A DNA stretch of 64,000 nucleotides from Pseudomonadota bacterium. GTDB lineage: Bacteria > Pseudomonadota > Gammaproteobacteria > Burkholderiales > Ferrovaceae. Made by a program: the position numbers and the translations under genes. The stretch spans positions 1 through 64,000 of the forward strand of contig JAJZFH010000066.1 in assembly GCA_021805445.1 (NCBI GenBank). Reading direction: 5' to 3'. Below the pieces are notes generated by a model. The model did no database searches. It had not been told where the DNA came from and was given only the letters and a program-made list of their open reading frames with translations. Positions 43,628-54,904 of the stretch are shown one piece after another (the stretch's first letter is position 1; each line of letters starts with the position of its first letter).

Positions 43628-45364
43628 ATGAGTTTCGCGCTTCATGGCAGCGCAGTCGCCCACGGCATTGCCATCGGACGGGCGCACCTGTTTTCCCAAA
43701 CCACGCTGGAAGTCGCCCACTATGTCGTGCTTCCCGAGCAGCGGCCCGCCGAAATTCAACGCTTTGAACAGGCGCTGCACCAAGTCACCCAGGAACTCGA
43801 AGGACTGGAGCGGCAAATCCCGGCAGGCGCCCCTGCCGAAATGGCAGCCTTTCTGCAATTACATCGCCTGATCCTGAAGGATGAGATGCTGGCGCGCACG
43901 CCCAGACAGTCCATTCAAACGCAGGGGTGCAATGCCGAATGGGCGCTGAAACAACAACTGGACAGTCTGATCGATCGGTTCGAGCAGATGGAAGACCCTT
44001 ACCTGCGCCAACGTCGGGACGATATCTGGCAGGTTGGCGAACGCCTGCTCAAGGCGCTGACCGGACAACCTGCGCCGCACCTTCCCGCCCATCACGAAGC
44101 AGCAGACAGTATCCTGGTGGCCCACGACCTGAGTCCGGCAGACATGGTCCTGTTCAAGGAACACCCCTTCCAGTCCTTCATTACCGACATGGGCGGGGCA
44201 ACCTCCCACACCGCCATCCTGGCACGCAGTCTGGGCATCCCCTCCGTCATGGCCCTTCACCATGCCTGGCAAATGATTCGCGAAGGAGAACTCCTGATCG
44301 TGGACGGCATGGCAGGGGTCGTGATCGTGAATCCGGACAACCAGATTCTGGCCGAGTACCGCCTGCGCCAGGAACAATGGTCCCTGGAACGGCAAAAACT
44401 GAAACGCCTGCGCACCACCCGGGCCACCACACTGGATGGGACCCCGATCGAGTTGCTCGCCAACATCGAGATGCCCGGAGACGTGGATGCCGTCAAAAAA
44501 AGCGGTGCCCGGGGCATCGGTCTGTACCGCACCGAATTCCTGTTCATGAACCGTCCCGGCCTGCCGAGTGAAGAAGAACAATTTCATGCCTATCGACAAG
44601 TCGCCGAGGCTCTGCGCGGACTGCCGGTCACCATTCGCACGCTCGATATCGGGGCCGATAAACCCGTGGAGCCCAGCGGCATCGCTTCGACCTTGAACCC
44701 GGCGCTGGGACTGCGCGCCATTCGTTACTGCCTCGCCGAACCTCAAATTTTTCTGACTCAAATCCGGGCCATCCTGCGCGCCTCGCACTTCGGGCAGGTC
44801 CAGATGCTCCTGCCCATGCTCTCCAGTCGCTCCGAACTGCTCCAAACTCTGATGCTGGTGGAACAAGCCAAAGCCGAACTCACCCAGCAAGCCATCCCCT
44901 TCGATCTTCACCTGCCCATCGGCGGCATGATCGAAGTCCCGGCCGCTGCGCTGGCCCTCCCCCTGTTTCTGGACAAACTGGACTTCCTCTCCATCGGCAC
45001 CAACGACCTGATCCAGTATACCCTGGCCATCGACCGCACCGACGATGCCGTGGCCCATCTTTTCGACCCGCTCCATCCGGCCGTCCTGATGCTCATCGCC
45101 CACACCCTGCGTACAGCCCAGAAAGCCGGCAAACCCATCGCCGTCTGTGGGGAAATGGCAGGCAACCCCACCATGACCCGATTGCTCCTCGGTTTCGGCC
45201 TGCGCGAATTCTCCATGCATCCCGCCCACCTGCCCGAAGTCAAACAGGTCATCCTGAAAACCAGCCTGACCGACCTCCAGAACCCGGTCAAGCGCATCCT
45301 CTCCACCCATGACCCCGACAAACTGGAGGAAATCCTGACCCGCCTCAACCAGCAGGTGTGCTGA
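43628..45364 (+). CDS. ptsI: Phosphoenolpyruvate-protein phosphotransferase (enzyme I)
   Basis: The 578-residue enzyme I transfers phosphate from PEP to HPr. The active-site His is in DMGGATSHTAILARSLGIPSV (about residue 190). The PEP-binding barrel shows GIGLYRTEFLFM, the signature LSIGTNDLIQYTLAIDR and VCGEMAGNP. It lacks the GAF domain of nitrogen-type PtsP, so it belongs to the standard class. With no sugar permease in view the pair probably serves a regulatory chain. It overlaps the convergent pyrE by 20 bp. Confidence 0.96.
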   Translation: MSFALHGSAVAHGIAIGRAHLFSQTTLEVAHYVVLPEQRPAEIQRFEQALHQVTQELEGLERQIPAGAPAEMAAFLQLHRLILKDEMLARTPRQSIQTQGCNAEWALKQQLDSLIDRFEQMEDPYLRQRRDDIWQVGERLLKALTGQPAPHLPAHHEAADSILVAHDLSPADMVLFKEHPFQSFITDMGGATSHTAILARSLGIPSVMALHHAWQMIREGELLIVDGMAGVVIVNPDNQILAEYRLRQEQWSLERQKLKRLRTTRATTLDGTPIELLANIEMPGDVDAVKKSGARGIGLYRTEFLFMNRPGLPSEEEQFHAYRQVAEALRGLPVTIRTLDIGADKPVEPSGIASTLNPALGLRAIRYCLAEPQIFLTQIRAILRASHFGQVQMLLPMLSSRSELLQTLMLVEQAKAELTQQAIPFDLHLPIGGMIEVPAAALALPLFLDKLDFLSIGTNDLIQYTLAIDRTDDAVAHLFDPLHPAVLMLIAHTLRTAQKAGKPIAVCGEMAGNPTMTRLLLGFGLREFSMHPAHLPEVKQVILKTSLTDLQNPVKRILSTHDPDKLEEILTRLNQQVC

Positions 45365-46001
45365 CACCATACTGCTGGCGATAGGCCTGCAAACGCCCGA
45401 GGGTCTCGACCTGGGTTGAATCCCGTGCCAAATGGACCACCAGGTGATCGAGGGTCGCGACGCAACAGACGGGGAGCCCCCATTGGCGGGTCACTTCCTG
45501 GGTGGCGGACAGTTCGGTCTGACCGCGTTCCATGCGATCCAGAGCAATCACCACCCCCGCTGGAATGGCTTGGGCCCGGTCGAGCAGAACCACCGATTCA
45601 CGCACGGAGGTCCCGGCCGAAATCACGTCATCCACGATCAATACCCGCTTCCCCCGAGGATCAGCCCCCACCAGGACGCCGCCTTCTCCATGATCCTTGA
45701 CTTCCTTGCGGTTGTAGGCAAAAGGCACGTCCCGTCCCCGCCGTGCCAGCGTCAGGGCGATTCCTGCCACCAGGGGAATCCCCTTGTAGGCGGGTCCGAA
45801 CAGAAGATCGAAGGGGGGTGCCTGCGCCTCGATGGCATCGGCATAAAATTCGCAGAGGGTGGCCAGTGCCGCCCCCGTATTGAACAAGCCGGCGTTGAAA
45901 AAATAGGGCGACCATCGCCCCGCCTTGGTCCTGAACTCGCCAAAGCGAATCACCTGCCGTTCCACCGCAAACGCCACAAAACGATCTGCAAAATCACTCA
46001 A
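45345..46001 (-). CDS. pyrE: Orotate phosphoribosyltransferase
   Basis: PyrE joins orotate and PRPP to make OMP in pyrimidine synthesis. The 218 residues include FGEFRTKAGRWSPYFFNAG, LFGPAYKGIPLV, FAYNRKEVKDHGEGG and the PRPP motif RVLIVDDVISAGTS. Start ATG at 46001. It follows the ampG-like gene on the same strand after 116 bp that hold no recognised signal. Confidence 0.97.
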   Translation of the reverse strand: MSDFADRFVAFAVERQVIRFGEFRTKAGRWSPYFFNAGLFNTGAALATLCEFYADAIEAQAPPFDLLFGPAYKGIPLVAGIALTLARRGRDVPFAYNRKEVKDHGEGGVLVGADPRGKRVLIVDDVISAGTSVRESVVLLDRAQAIPAGVVIALDRMERGQTELSATQEVTRQWGLPVCCVATLDHLVVHLARDSTQVETLGRLQAYRQQYGVSTPAG

Positions 46002-46117
46002 TCTTCCTCTCCGGTTTCATCCCTGTCACACGTCCATCCCGCTGACTCACGATCCTTTTGCCCATGTCAGAGCGTAGTCTGGAGCGATCTCCCTGTCAAT
46101 CGAGGCGACTCCAACGC

Positions 46118-47353
46118 TCACGGTTCGACCTGTTCCAACGCGCCGATTTCACGCCGCAGGTTCCACAGGACCACGAGCCCCGGCAAGGCCAGGAGAGTCG
46201 CCACCAAAAAATAGATTTCCCACCCGGTCTGTTGGGCCAGTATCCCGGCAAACGGCCCGATCAGGACCCGTCCCAGAGCCGCCAGAGCAGAGAGCAGGGC
46301 AAACTGCGTGGCACTATACCGCGTGCTACAGAGACTCATCAACAAAGCCGCAAACGCACTGGTGCCCATTCCGCTGGTAAAGTTTTCGAGAAAAACCGCC
46401 CCCACCATGCCGGTGAAATGATGCCCCCACGCCGCCAAACCCATAAAAGACAGGGTCGCCAAACCCTGAATCCAGCCAAAGTACCAAAGGCTGCGAAACA
46501 ATCCCCAGCGCAGCATGAGCCCTCCCCCGACAAAACTTCCGGCAATGGTCGCCCCCAGCCCCACGCCCTTGTTCACCATGCCCACCTGCACCAGATCAAA
46601 CCCCAGACCCCGCAATAGAAAGGCACTGGACAAGGAAAAAGCCAAGGCATCGCCCAATTTGTACAGCACCACCAGCGCCAGCAAGGGCGAAGCCCCCGAA
46701 CGTGCGAAAAAATCCTGCCAGGGTCCGGTGAAGGTTTCCTGCCATGAATGCCCCTGTCCAGAGGGGCTCTCTGGCTCCTGCCCCCAGAGCGTGCCCAGGA
46801 TCCCGACCCCCATGGCCAGCGCCATGACCTCATAAGTCGTCGCCCACCCCCAGGCAGCGGCCATACCCAACGCCACGGCACCGGCACAGAGCATGGCCAG
46901 TCGGTAGCCCAGCATGGCGCTGCTGGCGCCCAACCCGCGGACAGCGGGGGACAAGATATCGGTACGGTAAGCATCTACCACGATATCCTGGGTTGCGGAA
47001 GCAAATGCCAGCAGCAGCGCCCAGACCGCAATCGACTCCCCCGGCCGGGAAGTGTCGGCCTGCCCCAGTGACCAGATCAAAACCAGGGTCAGCACCTGGG
47101 TCACCAGCATCCAGCTGCGACGCCTCCCCAAAAAGGGCCAGCGCCAGCGGTCCAGAAACGGGGCCCAAAGAAATTTCAAGGTATAGGGAAGTCCGGCCAG
47201 CGTGATCCACCCGATCTGGTCCAAGGCAATGCCATCCGTCGTCATGCGCGCCTGTAAGGTGGCCCCACTCAAGGACAAAGGCAGCCCCGAAGAAAACCCC
47301 AGGAACATCACGACCCCCAGCGAGCGAAAGTTGTCTTTCGTGATCACAAACAC
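46118..47353 (-). CDS. ampG: AmpG-family muropeptide MFS transporter
   Basis: This 411-residue member of the major facilitator superfamily has about 12 helices. It has FLGFSSGLPLSLSGATLQARM, WITLAGLPYTLKFLWAPFLDRW and the AmpG-typical SATQDIVVDAYRTDIL motif in the first half. GMGTSAFAALLMSLCSTRYSATQFALLSALAALGRV marks the second. AmpG imports anhydro-muropeptides for wall recycling. It lies downstream of metW in the same direction. Confidence 0.93.
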   Translation of the reverse strand: MFVITKDNFRSLGVVMFLGFSSGLPLSLSGATLQARMTTDGIALDQIGWITLAGLPYTLKFLWAPFLDRWRWPFLGRRRSWMLVTQVLTLVLIWSLGQADTSRPGESIAVWALLLAFASATQDIVVDAYRTDILSPAVRGLGASSAMLGYRLAMLCAGAVALGMAAAWGWATTYEVMALAMGVGILGTLWGQEPESPSGQGHSWQETFTGPWQDFFARSGASPLLALVVLYKLGDALAFSLSSAFLLRGLGFDLVQVGMVNKGVGLGATIAGSFVGGGLMLRWGLFRSLWYFGWIQGLATLSFMGLAAWGHHFTGMVGAVFLENFTSGMGTSAFAALLMSLCSTRYSATQFALLSALAALGRVLIGPFAGILAQQTGWEIYFLVATLLALPGLVVLWNLRREIGALEQVEP

Positions 47354-47390
47354 GGGTTATCCTCTCACGGACGGAGAGCGAAGCATCGGA

Positions 47391-47978
47391 TCACGCTTGC
47401 AGGCGAATGCGGTAATAGGCCAGACTGCCCCACAGATTGGGCATCAGGTCCACCGTCCGGCCTGCCGGATTCATCACCCGTCGCTCTATCACCTGAATCC
47501 CAATATCGGCACAGAGCCTCTCAAAATCGTGCAGCGTACAGAGATGCACATTGGGGGTGTCATACCACTCGTAAGGCATGTCCTCAGACTTGGGCATGGT
47601 CCCATTCAAGACCTGCCAGCGGTGTTTCCAGTAACCAAAATTCGGGAAGGTGACGATCCCTTCGCGCCCCACCCGCAACATCTCACGCAGAATCTCTTTC
47701 GTGTGACGCATGGCCTGCAACGTTTGGGAAAGGATCACGGTATCGAATGAGTGATCGGAAAAACCCGACAACCCTTCCTCCAGATTGACCTGCAACACCG
47801 GAATACCCTGGCGCAAAGCAGCCACCACCCGCTCCGGAACGATCTCGATGCCATAGCCACTGACCCGTCGAACGCGTTGGAGATGGGCCAGCAACTGACC
47901 GTCCCCGCAGCCCAGGTCGAGCACCCGACTTTCCACGGGCACCCCCTGGGCGATCAATTCATAGTCGGCGCGGATCAT
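47391..47978 (-). CDS. metW: Methionine biosynthesis protein MetW
   Basis: The 195-residue methyltransferase-like protein has [17 protein letters not shown] as SAM motif, and VQVN-type ([13 protein letters not shown]), [15 protein letters not shown] and the [16 protein letters not shown] segment characteristic of MetW. ATG at 47978 overlaps the metX stop (ATGA) and is preferred to ATG 47987. MetW acts with MetX: in several proteobacteria the acyltransferase needs it for full activity. Confidence 0.95.
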   Translation of the reverse strand: MIRADYELIAQGVPVESRVLDLGCGDGQLLAHLQRVRRVSGYGIEIVPERVVAALRQGIPVLQVNLEEGLSGFSDHSFDTVILSQTLQAMRHTKEILREMLRVGREGIVTFPNFGYWKHRWQVLNGTMPKSEDMPYEWYDTPNVHLCTLHDFERLCADIGIQVIERRVMNPAGRTVDLMPNLWGSLAYYRIRLQA

Positions 47979-49120
47979 GGGGGGCACTCCCCGGCGATCC
48001 GTTCGAAATAGGCGAACATCACCGCGAAATAATCCTCGTTTTCCATCAGAAAAGCATCATGCCCCTGATTGGAATCGATTTCCGCATAACTCACCACCGC
48101 CCGGTTATCCAGCAAAGCCTGGACGATCTCGCGGGAGCGCGCAGGGGAAAAACGCCAGTCCGTGGTAAAAGACAGGACCAGAAACTGCGCGCGCGCGGGC
48201 TTCAGCGCCCGTGCCAGAACGCCGCCCGCAGCGCGTGCCGGATCGAAATAATCCAGGGCCTTGGTCATGATCAGGTAGGTATTGGCATCAAACCGCTCCG
48301 AAAACTTTTTCCCCTGATGGCGCAGGTAGGATTCGATCTCGAATTCCACCTCGAGGGAAAAACGGGGGGTTCCTCCGAGCAATTCGCGCCCGAATTTCGT
48401 CATCATGGCGTCATCGCTCAGGTAGGTGATATGCCCCAACATACGCGCCAGACGCAACCCGCGTTCCGGCACGACTCCCTGCGCATAGAAATCTCCCCCA
48501 TGGAAGTGGGGATCGCTGGTAATGGCCTGGCGCGCCACTTCATTGAAGCCGATATTCTGGGCAGAGAGGCAGGGCGCGGCGGCAATGATCAGGGCATGAC
48601 GGACCCGTTCGGGAAAACGGATCGTCCATTGCAGGGCTTGCATGGCGCCCAAACTGCCCCCCATCACCGCTGCAAATGTGGAAATCCCCAGATGATCCGC
48701 CAGCCGGGCCTGGGACTCGACCCAATCCTCCACCGTCAGGAATGGAAAACCCGACCCATAGGGCTGGCCCGTGACCGGGTTCACACTGGAGGGGCCCGTC
48801 GAACCATGACAGCCTCCCAGGTTGTTGACCCCGATCACAAAGAACCGATCCGTATCCACAGGTTTGCCGGGCCCGACCATGTTCTCCCACCAACCCACCG
48901 CACGAGGGTCCCCGGCATACTGCCCCGCCACATGATGGGAACCGGACAAGGCGTGACAGACGAGAACGGCATTGTCCTTCCCTTCCGCGAGAACCCCGTA
49001 GGTCTCATACACCAACTGGTACTGCGGCAATACCGCGCCGGAGGACAGGTGCAAAGGGACATCGAAATGGGCGATCCGGGCGGTGACGATGCCGACAGAC
49101 GATGCAGTCCGGGTCATCAC
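47975..49120 (-). CDS. metX: Homoserine O-acyltransferase
   Basis: The 381-residue alpha/beta hydrolase-fold enzyme acylates homoserine at the first committed step of methionine synthesis. [26 protein letters not shown], the nucleophile elbow [14 protein letters not shown] (Ser near residue 150), and the Asp/His segments [16 protein letters not shown] and [15 protein letters not shown] are complete. Presence of metW suggests the succinyl-using type common in this class, though acyl choice cannot be read with certainty. Start ATG 49120. Confidence 0.95.
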   Translation of the reverse strand: MMTRTASSVGIVTARIAHFDVPLHLSSGAVLPQYQLVYETYGVLAEGKDNAVLVCHALSGSHHVAGQYAGDPRAVGWWENMVGPGKPVDTDRFFVIGVNNLGGCHGSTGPSSVNPVTGQPYGSGFPFLTVEDWVESQARLADHLGISTFAAVMGGSLGAMQALQWTIRFPERVRHALIIAAAPCLSAQNIGFNEVARQAITSDPHFHGGDFYAQGVVPERGLRLARMLGHITYLSDDAMMTKFGRELLGGTPRFSLEVEFEIESYLRHQGKKFSERFDANTYLIMTKALDYFDPARAAGGVLARALKPARAQFLVLSFTTDWRFSPARSREIVQALLDNRAVVSYAEIDSNQGHDAFLMENEDYFAVMFAYFERIAGECPP

Positions 49121-49126
49121 GTGCGC

Positions 49127-50563
49127 TCAGGACCCACTCAATTTGCGGCGCAGCAACTCATTGAGTTGTTGCGGGTTGGCACGCCCACCACTGGCCTTCA
49201 TGGCCCGCCCGACGAAAAAACCAAAAACCTTGTCCTTGCCCGCGCGAAACTCTTCCACCTGAGCCGGATGCGCGGCCAACAATTCATCGATCAATTTTTC
49301 CAGTACCGCGTTGTCCGATACCTGGGAAAGGCCACGAGCCGCAATGAGCGCATCCACCTCCCCTCCCTCCTGCCACAAAATTTCGAATACCTCCCTGGCC
49401 ATCTTGCCCGACAAGGTGCCATCCTGTATCCGCCGCAGCAAAGCCGCCAGTTGATGGGCACTCACGGAGGAATCCTGCACCTCCAGACCGGTGCGCTTGA
49501 GGGTGGCGGCCAATTCTCCCGTCATCCAGTTGGCGCAGAGTTTGGGGTCCAGGGTCCCCTCCCCCGTCATGACCAGAAAATAGTTGGCCCATTCCCGAGA
49601 GGCCGTCAGCAAGCCGGCATCGTAGGCGGACAGGCCAAATCGGGTTTGCAGACGCTGCGCCAGGGCTGCCGGCAACTCCGGCAATGCGGCCCGTTCCTGC
49701 TCGATCCAGGCGGCATCGATACACAACGGCGGCAGGTCCGGGTCCGGGAAATAACGATAATCCTGCGCATCCTCCTTGGAGCGCATGGTGCGTGTCTCAT
49801 CCCGCTCCGGATCGTACAGGCGGGTTTCCTGAACCACCTTCCCCCCGCTTTCCAGCAACTCGACCTGCCGTTCAAATTCATGCAGAATGGCCTGCTCCAG
49901 AAAACGGAAGGAATTCAGATTCTTGATTTCACAGCGCGTACCGAACTCGACCTGTCCTCGGGGCCGCACCGAGACATTGGCATCGCATCGGAACGATCCT
50001 TCCTGCATGTTGCCATCGCAAATCCCGATCCAGGTCACCAGTTGGTGCAATGTACGGGCATAAGCCACCGCTTCCGCTGCGCTGCGCATCACCGGTTCCG
50101 TCACGATTTCGAGCAAGGGTGTCCCGGCACGATTCAGATCGATGCCGGAACGCCCATGAAAGTCCTCGTGCAACGACTTGCCCGCATCCTCTTCCAGATG
50201 CGCCCGGGTCAGGAGGACCTGATGCGGCACCCCCTCCAGGGCAAAGGTCACGACACCGCCTTTGACCACCGGTTCCTCGTACTGGCTGATCTGATACCCC
50301 TTGGGCAAATCGGGGTAAAAATAATTCTTGCGCTCGAACCACGAATGCGGGTTGATCTGTGCGCCCACGGCCAGGCCGAAGCGAATGGCATCGGCGACGG
50401 CCTGGCGGTTTGGAACCGGCAAAACGCCGGGCAGGGCCAGATCCACCGCATCGGCCTGAACATTCGGAGCCGCGCCGAAAGCCGTGGGCGAACCGGAAAA
50501 CATTTTGGAACGGGTTGCCAACTGCACATGGGTTTCCAGCCCGATGACCATTTCCCACTTCAT
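49127..50563 (-). CDS. gatB: Aspartyl/glutamyl-tRNA(Asn/Gln) amidotransferase subunit B
   Basis: GatB binds mischarged Asp-tRNA-Asn or Glu-tRNA-Gln and with GatAC amidates it. The start ATG 50563 ([15 protein letters not shown]) overlaps the gatA stop (ATGA). Of its 478 residues, [51 protein letters not shown]-type [13 protein letters not shown] and the C-terminal tail domain ([23 protein letters not shown]) are all present. Indicates that AsnRS or GlnRS function is at least partly replaced by the indirect route. Confidence 0.97.
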   Translation of the reverse strand: MKWEMVIGLETHVQLATRSKMFSGSPTAFGAAPNVQADAVDLALPGVLPVPNRQAVADAIRFGLAVGAQINPHSWFERKNYFYPDLPKGYQISQYEEPVVKGGVVTFALEGVPHQVLLTRAHLEEDAGKSLHEDFHGRSGIDLNRAGTPLLEIVTEPVMRSAAEAVAYARTLHQLVTWIGICDGNMQEGSFRCDANVSVRPRGQVEFGTRCEIKNLNSFRFLEQAILHEFERQVELLESGGKVVQETRLYDPERDETRTMRSKEDAQDYRYFPDPDLPPLCIDAAWIEQERAALPELPAALAQRLQTRFGLSAYDAGLLTASREWANYFLVMTGEGTLDPKLCANWMTGELAATLKRTGLEVQDSSVSAHQLAALLRRIQDGTLSGKMAREVFEILWQEGGEVDALIAARGLSQVSDNAVLEKLIDELLAAHPAQVEEFRAGKDKVFGFFVGRAMKASGGRANPQQLNELLRRKLSGS

Positions 50564-52029
50564 GCCTTTTCTCCCCGCCCGGGAACCCGGGCATGCCAAT
50601 CGGTGGCCTGTTGATACCCATGGGCAATGGCCAGGAGGCGTGCCTCGCCGAAGTGGGGGCCAATCAGTTGCAGCCCCACGGGCAGCCCCTGACCATCGAA
50701 TCCCACCGGAATGGACATGCCCGGCAAGCCCGCCAGATTGACCCCAATGGTAAAGATGTCGGACAGATACATCTGGACCGGGTCGCTGCCCTTGTCGCCA
50801 AAACGAAAGGCCGTACTGGGCGCGGTGGGCCCCATCAACACATCACACCGTTCAAAAGCCTGTAAAAAATCCTGCTGGATGAGGCGGCGTACCCGTTGTG
50901 CCTGCAAATAGTACGCATCATAATATCCTTGGGACAACACATAGGCACCGGTCAAGATGCGCAGTTTGACCTCTGCGCCGAACCCTTCGGCCCGGCTGCG
51001 CGCAATCATTTCATCGAGATCACCGTACTGTTGCGCGCGCCATCCATAACGCACGCCATCGTAGCGGGACAAGTTGCTGGAGGCTTCGGCGGGGGCCAGT
51101 ACATAGTAAACCGGCACCGACAGGTCGCTGTGCGGCAGATCGACGTCCACAAGTCGGGCACCGCGGGATTCATAGACGCGCAGGGCCTCCTCCAGGGCCT
51201 GCGCCACCTCGGGATCCACCCCTGCCCCGAAATACTGGCGGGGCAAACCGATGCGCAGTCCTTTCAGGGAAGGTTCGAGTTGCGTGCTGAAGTCTTCCGC
51301 CGGGCGCGCCAGCGAGGTGGCGTCCCGTTCATCGAATCCCACCAGGGTGCCCAGGCTCCAGGCCAAATCCGCCGCGCTGGGGGCCATGAGCCCGCCCTGA
51401 TCGAGACTGGATGCGAAGGCAATCATGCCGTAACGGGAAACCCGTCCATAGGTGGGTTTGAGCCCGCTGATCCCGCAGAAGGCTGCCGGTTGGCGAATCG
51501 ACCCCCCGGTATCCGTAGCGGTCGCCAAAGGGGCCAAACGGGCCGCCACGGCCGCTGCAGATCCCCCGGAACTGCCCCCCGGCACATGCGCCGTTTGCCA
51601 GGGATTGTGCACCGGACCGTAAAAGGAGGTTTCATTGCTCGATCCCATGGCAAATTCGTCCATGTTGGTCTTCCCCAGAATGACCGCACCAGCCTCATTG
51701 AAGCGCTGGATGACGTGTGCATCGTAGGGGGCCACGAAATTGGACAGCATGCGCGACCCACAGGTGGTCCGCCATCCCTCGGCACAGAAAATGTCCTTGT
51801 GCGCCACCGGGATTCCCGTCAACGGGCCGCCCTCTCCCCGCGCCAGGCGCACATCGGCGGCTCGAGCCTGGGACAGGGAACGGTCGGGGTCCACCGTAAT
51901 GAAACAACCCAGGTGCGTATCGTACTGTTCGATACGCTGCAGGTAAGCCCGTGTCAATTCTTCGCTGGAAAAGGTGCGCTCGCGTAATCCGGCGCAGAGC
52001 GCGCGCAGTGAGGTGTCATCAAGATTCAT
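50560..52029 (-). CDS. gatA: Aspartyl/glutamyl-tRNA amidotransferase subunit A
   Basis: The 489-residue amidase-signature enzyme releases ammonia from glutamine. The catalytic Lys is in [11 protein letters not shown] (about residue 76), and the Ser cis-Ser pair in [32 protein letters not shown] (about 150-180). The C-terminal half has [25 protein letters not shown]. Second gene of gatC-gatA-gatB, 9 bp after gatC. Confidence 0.98.
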   Translation of the reverse strand: MNLDDTSLRALCAGLRERTFSSEELTRAYLQRIEQYDTHLGCFITVDPDRSLSQARAADVRLARGEGGPLTGIPVAHKDIFCAEGWRTTCGSRMLSNFVAPYDAHVIQRFNEAGAVILGKTNMDEFAMGSSNETSFYGPVHNPWQTAHVPGGSSGGSAAAVAARLAPLATATDTGGSIRQPAAFCGISGLKPTYGRVSRYGMIAFASSLDQGGLMAPSAADLAWSLGTLVGFDERDATSLARPAEDFSTQLEPSLKGLRIGLPRQYFGAGVDPEVAQALEEALRVYESRGARLVDVDLPHSDLSVPVYYVLAPAEASSNLSRYDGVRYGWRAQQYGDLDEMIARSRAEGFGAEVKLRILTGAYVLSQGYYDAYYLQAQRVRRLIQQDFLQAFERCDVLMGPTAPSTAFRFGDKGSDPVQMYLSDIFTIGVNLAGLPGMSIPVGFDGQGLPVGLQLIGPHFGEARLLAIAHGYQQATDWHARVPGRGEKA

Positions 52030-52038
52030 GAGAAGCCC

Positions 52039-52344
52039 TTATTCGATGACTCGGGGAACGAGATACAGGCCATCCGCCACTTCGGGGGCCAGGGACTGAA
52101 AGAGTGCGCGCTGATCCCGGGTGGTGATTTCATCATCCCGCAGACGCAGGGTCAGATCAAAGGACTGAGCCAGAGGCTTGACGCCTTGGGTATCCACTTG
52201 CTGCAGGCGATCGATGAGCCCCAGAATGCTGTGGAACCGGGCCGGCAAGCGGTCCAGCTCCTCCGCACTCAGTTCGATACAGGCCAAACGCGCCAGTTGG
52301 CGCAGGGAACTTTCATTCAATGAATCAGACAAGGAACCTCCCAT
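52039..52344 (-). CDS. gatC: Aspartyl/glutamyl-tRNA amidotransferase subunit C
   Basis: The 101-residue small subunit stabilises GatA on GatB. SSLRQLARLACIELSAEELDRLPARFHSILGLIDRLQQVDTQGVKPL is typical, as is the ending LAPEVADGLYLVPRVIE. ATG 52344 is the annotated start; a GGGAGG inside the first codons suggests that a TTG at 52332 might be used instead. It is divergent from mreB with 61 bp between. Confidence 0.92.
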   Translation of the reverse strand: MGGSLSDSLNESSLRQLARLACIELSAEELDRLPARFHSILGLIDRLQQVDTQGVKPLAQSFDLTLRLRDDEITTRDQRALFQSLAPEVADGLYLVPRVIE

Positions 52345-52384
52345 GGAAAGGAATGGTGTAATCGCGTATCATAAAGGGCTTTGA

Positions 52385-53449
<1,065 letters not shown>

Positions 53450-53471
53450 TGGCGTTCTCCTGCGGTCCGGC

Positions 53472-54374
53472 ATGTCGCCCCTGAAATCCCGCCCCAGCGA
53501 TCTGTTCTCGCAGCCCACTCCCCTCTGGCTGCGGAGCGGGATTTATGGCCTGATCGCCCTGACGTGCATTCTTTTCGACCACCATTATCACCGTCTGGAA
53601 CGGGTCCACCAAATCCTGCGGATCTGGACCCTCCCCTTCCAGGAATTGGCGCGGGTTCCCCTCTGGACCGAACGGGAAATCGGCCGTCACCTGACAACCC
53701 TGGAACGCCTGCAAGCCGAGAATAACGCCCTGCGTCATGAATTGCTGGGGCAAGCCGCCCTGGTTCAACAAGCCCCCCTCCTGAACCGGGACCTGACCCG
53801 GTTACGCGCCCTGATGCAACTCGGGAGCAGCCCTCGATTCACGGGGCAGGTCTGCCGGATCATCGGCAGTGCGCGCAACCCCTTCGTCCAGAAGGTCCTG
53901 CTCGAAGGCGGGGAGAGTCAGGGCATCCGGACCGGCTCTCCCGTCCTGACGGATCAGGGACTGATGGGACAAATCACGCGCGTCTACCCCGACGAAAGTG
54001 AAGTCACCCTGATCAGCAACCGCAACCTGACCATTCCCGTCGAAATCGAACGCACCGGACTGCGCACTCTGGCCATGGGAACTGGCCACCAAGGGGAACT
54101 TTCCTTGCCCTATGTCCCTTCGGAAACCGATGTCAGGGTCGGGGATCTTCTGCTCACCTCCGGCATCGATGGCCTGTATCCGCGCGGATTGACCGTCGCC
54201 ACCCTGACTTCCGTCACGCACCATCCCTCTTCCGCATTTGTCGAAATCACGGCGCGCGTCAACGCCGGGACCGACACCTATCCCGACGTGCTGGTCATGA
54301 CTTCCAACACTTCTTTCCAGAACCTGCGCGCTCTGGACAATCCGCCTCTTTCCCCGATTCACAAAAAGCCCTGA
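53472..54374 (+). CDS. mreC: Rod-shape determining protein MreC
   Basis: The 300-residue bitopic protein has one membrane helix (WLRSGIYGLIALTCILF, about residues 19-35) and a coiled coil (EREIGRHLTTLERLQAENNALRHELL, about 65-95). Periplasmic beta domains follow, with ARVIG-type CRIIGSARNPFVQKVLLEGG, VLTDQGLMGQITRV and VGDLLLTSGIDGLYPRGL. It activates PBP2. ATG at 53472 gives the family-like start MSPLKSRPSDLF. Confidence 0.96.
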   Translation: MSPLKSRPSDLFSQPTPLWLRSGIYGLIALTCILFDHHYHRLERVHQILRIWTLPFQELARVPLWTEREIGRHLTTLERLQAENNALRHELLGQAALVQQAPLLNRDLTRLRALMQLGSSPRFTGQVCRIIGSARNPFVQKVLLEGGESQGIRTGSPVLTDQGLMGQITRVYPDESEVTLISNRNLTIPVEIERTGLRTLAMGTGHQGELSLPYVPSETDVRVGDLLLTSGIDGLYPRGLTVATLTSVTHHPSSAFVEITARVNAGTDTYPDVLVMTSNTSFQNLRALDNPPLSPIHKKP

Positions 54375-54375
54375 C

Positions 54376-54903
54376 ATGGACTCCATTGCCCCCCTCCCTG
54401 CGACGACCCTGCGCGTTTCTCCCTCGCGCGGGTGGATTCGTACCAGTCTGGGATTGAGTCTGATCTTCCTTTTTCTGCCCTGGCAAGGCTGGGGGCTGTG
54501 GATACGCCCCGATGCCACGGCCCTGCTCCTGATCTACTGGGGAATTTTCGAACCCACCGAGATGGGTGCCGGCCGCGCCTTCCTTCTGGGCCTATTGAGT
54601 GATGTGGCACAAAGCCATGTGCTCGGCATCCACGCCCTGACGTATTCAACCCTCTTCATCCTGGTTCAGTATTATCGACCGCGCATTCTGTCCTTCTACC
54701 GCCTCAACCAGATGCTGCACGTACTGATGTTGCTGCTGCTCACCCAATGGCTGGAAGGATTGGTGGACGGCTCGTTGGGTTACTCCTGGCCAAACTGGTC
54801 CTGGTGGGTGATCCAGCCCTTGCTGGGCGCCCTGAGCTGGCCGTTCCTGCCGCTCTTGCTGGAACGTGCCTCGCGTCCCGCTGCTCCCCCACAGTCCCCC
54901 TGA
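54376..54903 (+). CDS. mreD: Rod-shape determining protein MreD
   Basis: The 175-residue integral membrane protein has about five helices; RPDATALLLIYWGIFEPTEMGAGRAFLLGLLSDVAQSHVLGIHALTYS is the MreD signature region. Follows mreC after 1 bp and is followed by mrdA after 1 bp. Confidence 0.92.
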   Translation: MDSIAPLPATTLRVSPSRGWIRTSLGLSLIFLFLPWQGWGLWIRPDATALLLIYWGIFEPTEMGAGRAFLLGLLSDVAQSHVLGIHALTYSTLFILVQYYRPRILSFYRLNQMLHVLMLLLLTQWLEGLVDGSLGYSWPNWSWWVIQPLLGALSWPFLPLLLERASRPAAPPQSP

Positions 54904-54904
54904 C

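Noticed and set aside
43859-45370. A 503-codon minus-strand open frame opposite ptsI
   Set aside because: ptsI is intact with all motifs. The antisense product is Gly/Gln/His-rich with no recognisable domain.
48059-50614. An 851-codon open frame on the plus strand
   Set aside because: It lies opposite metX and gatB, which are complete and recognisable. Its composition (His, Gln, Arg, Gly-rich) is that of a reverse-strand reading of GC-rich genes.
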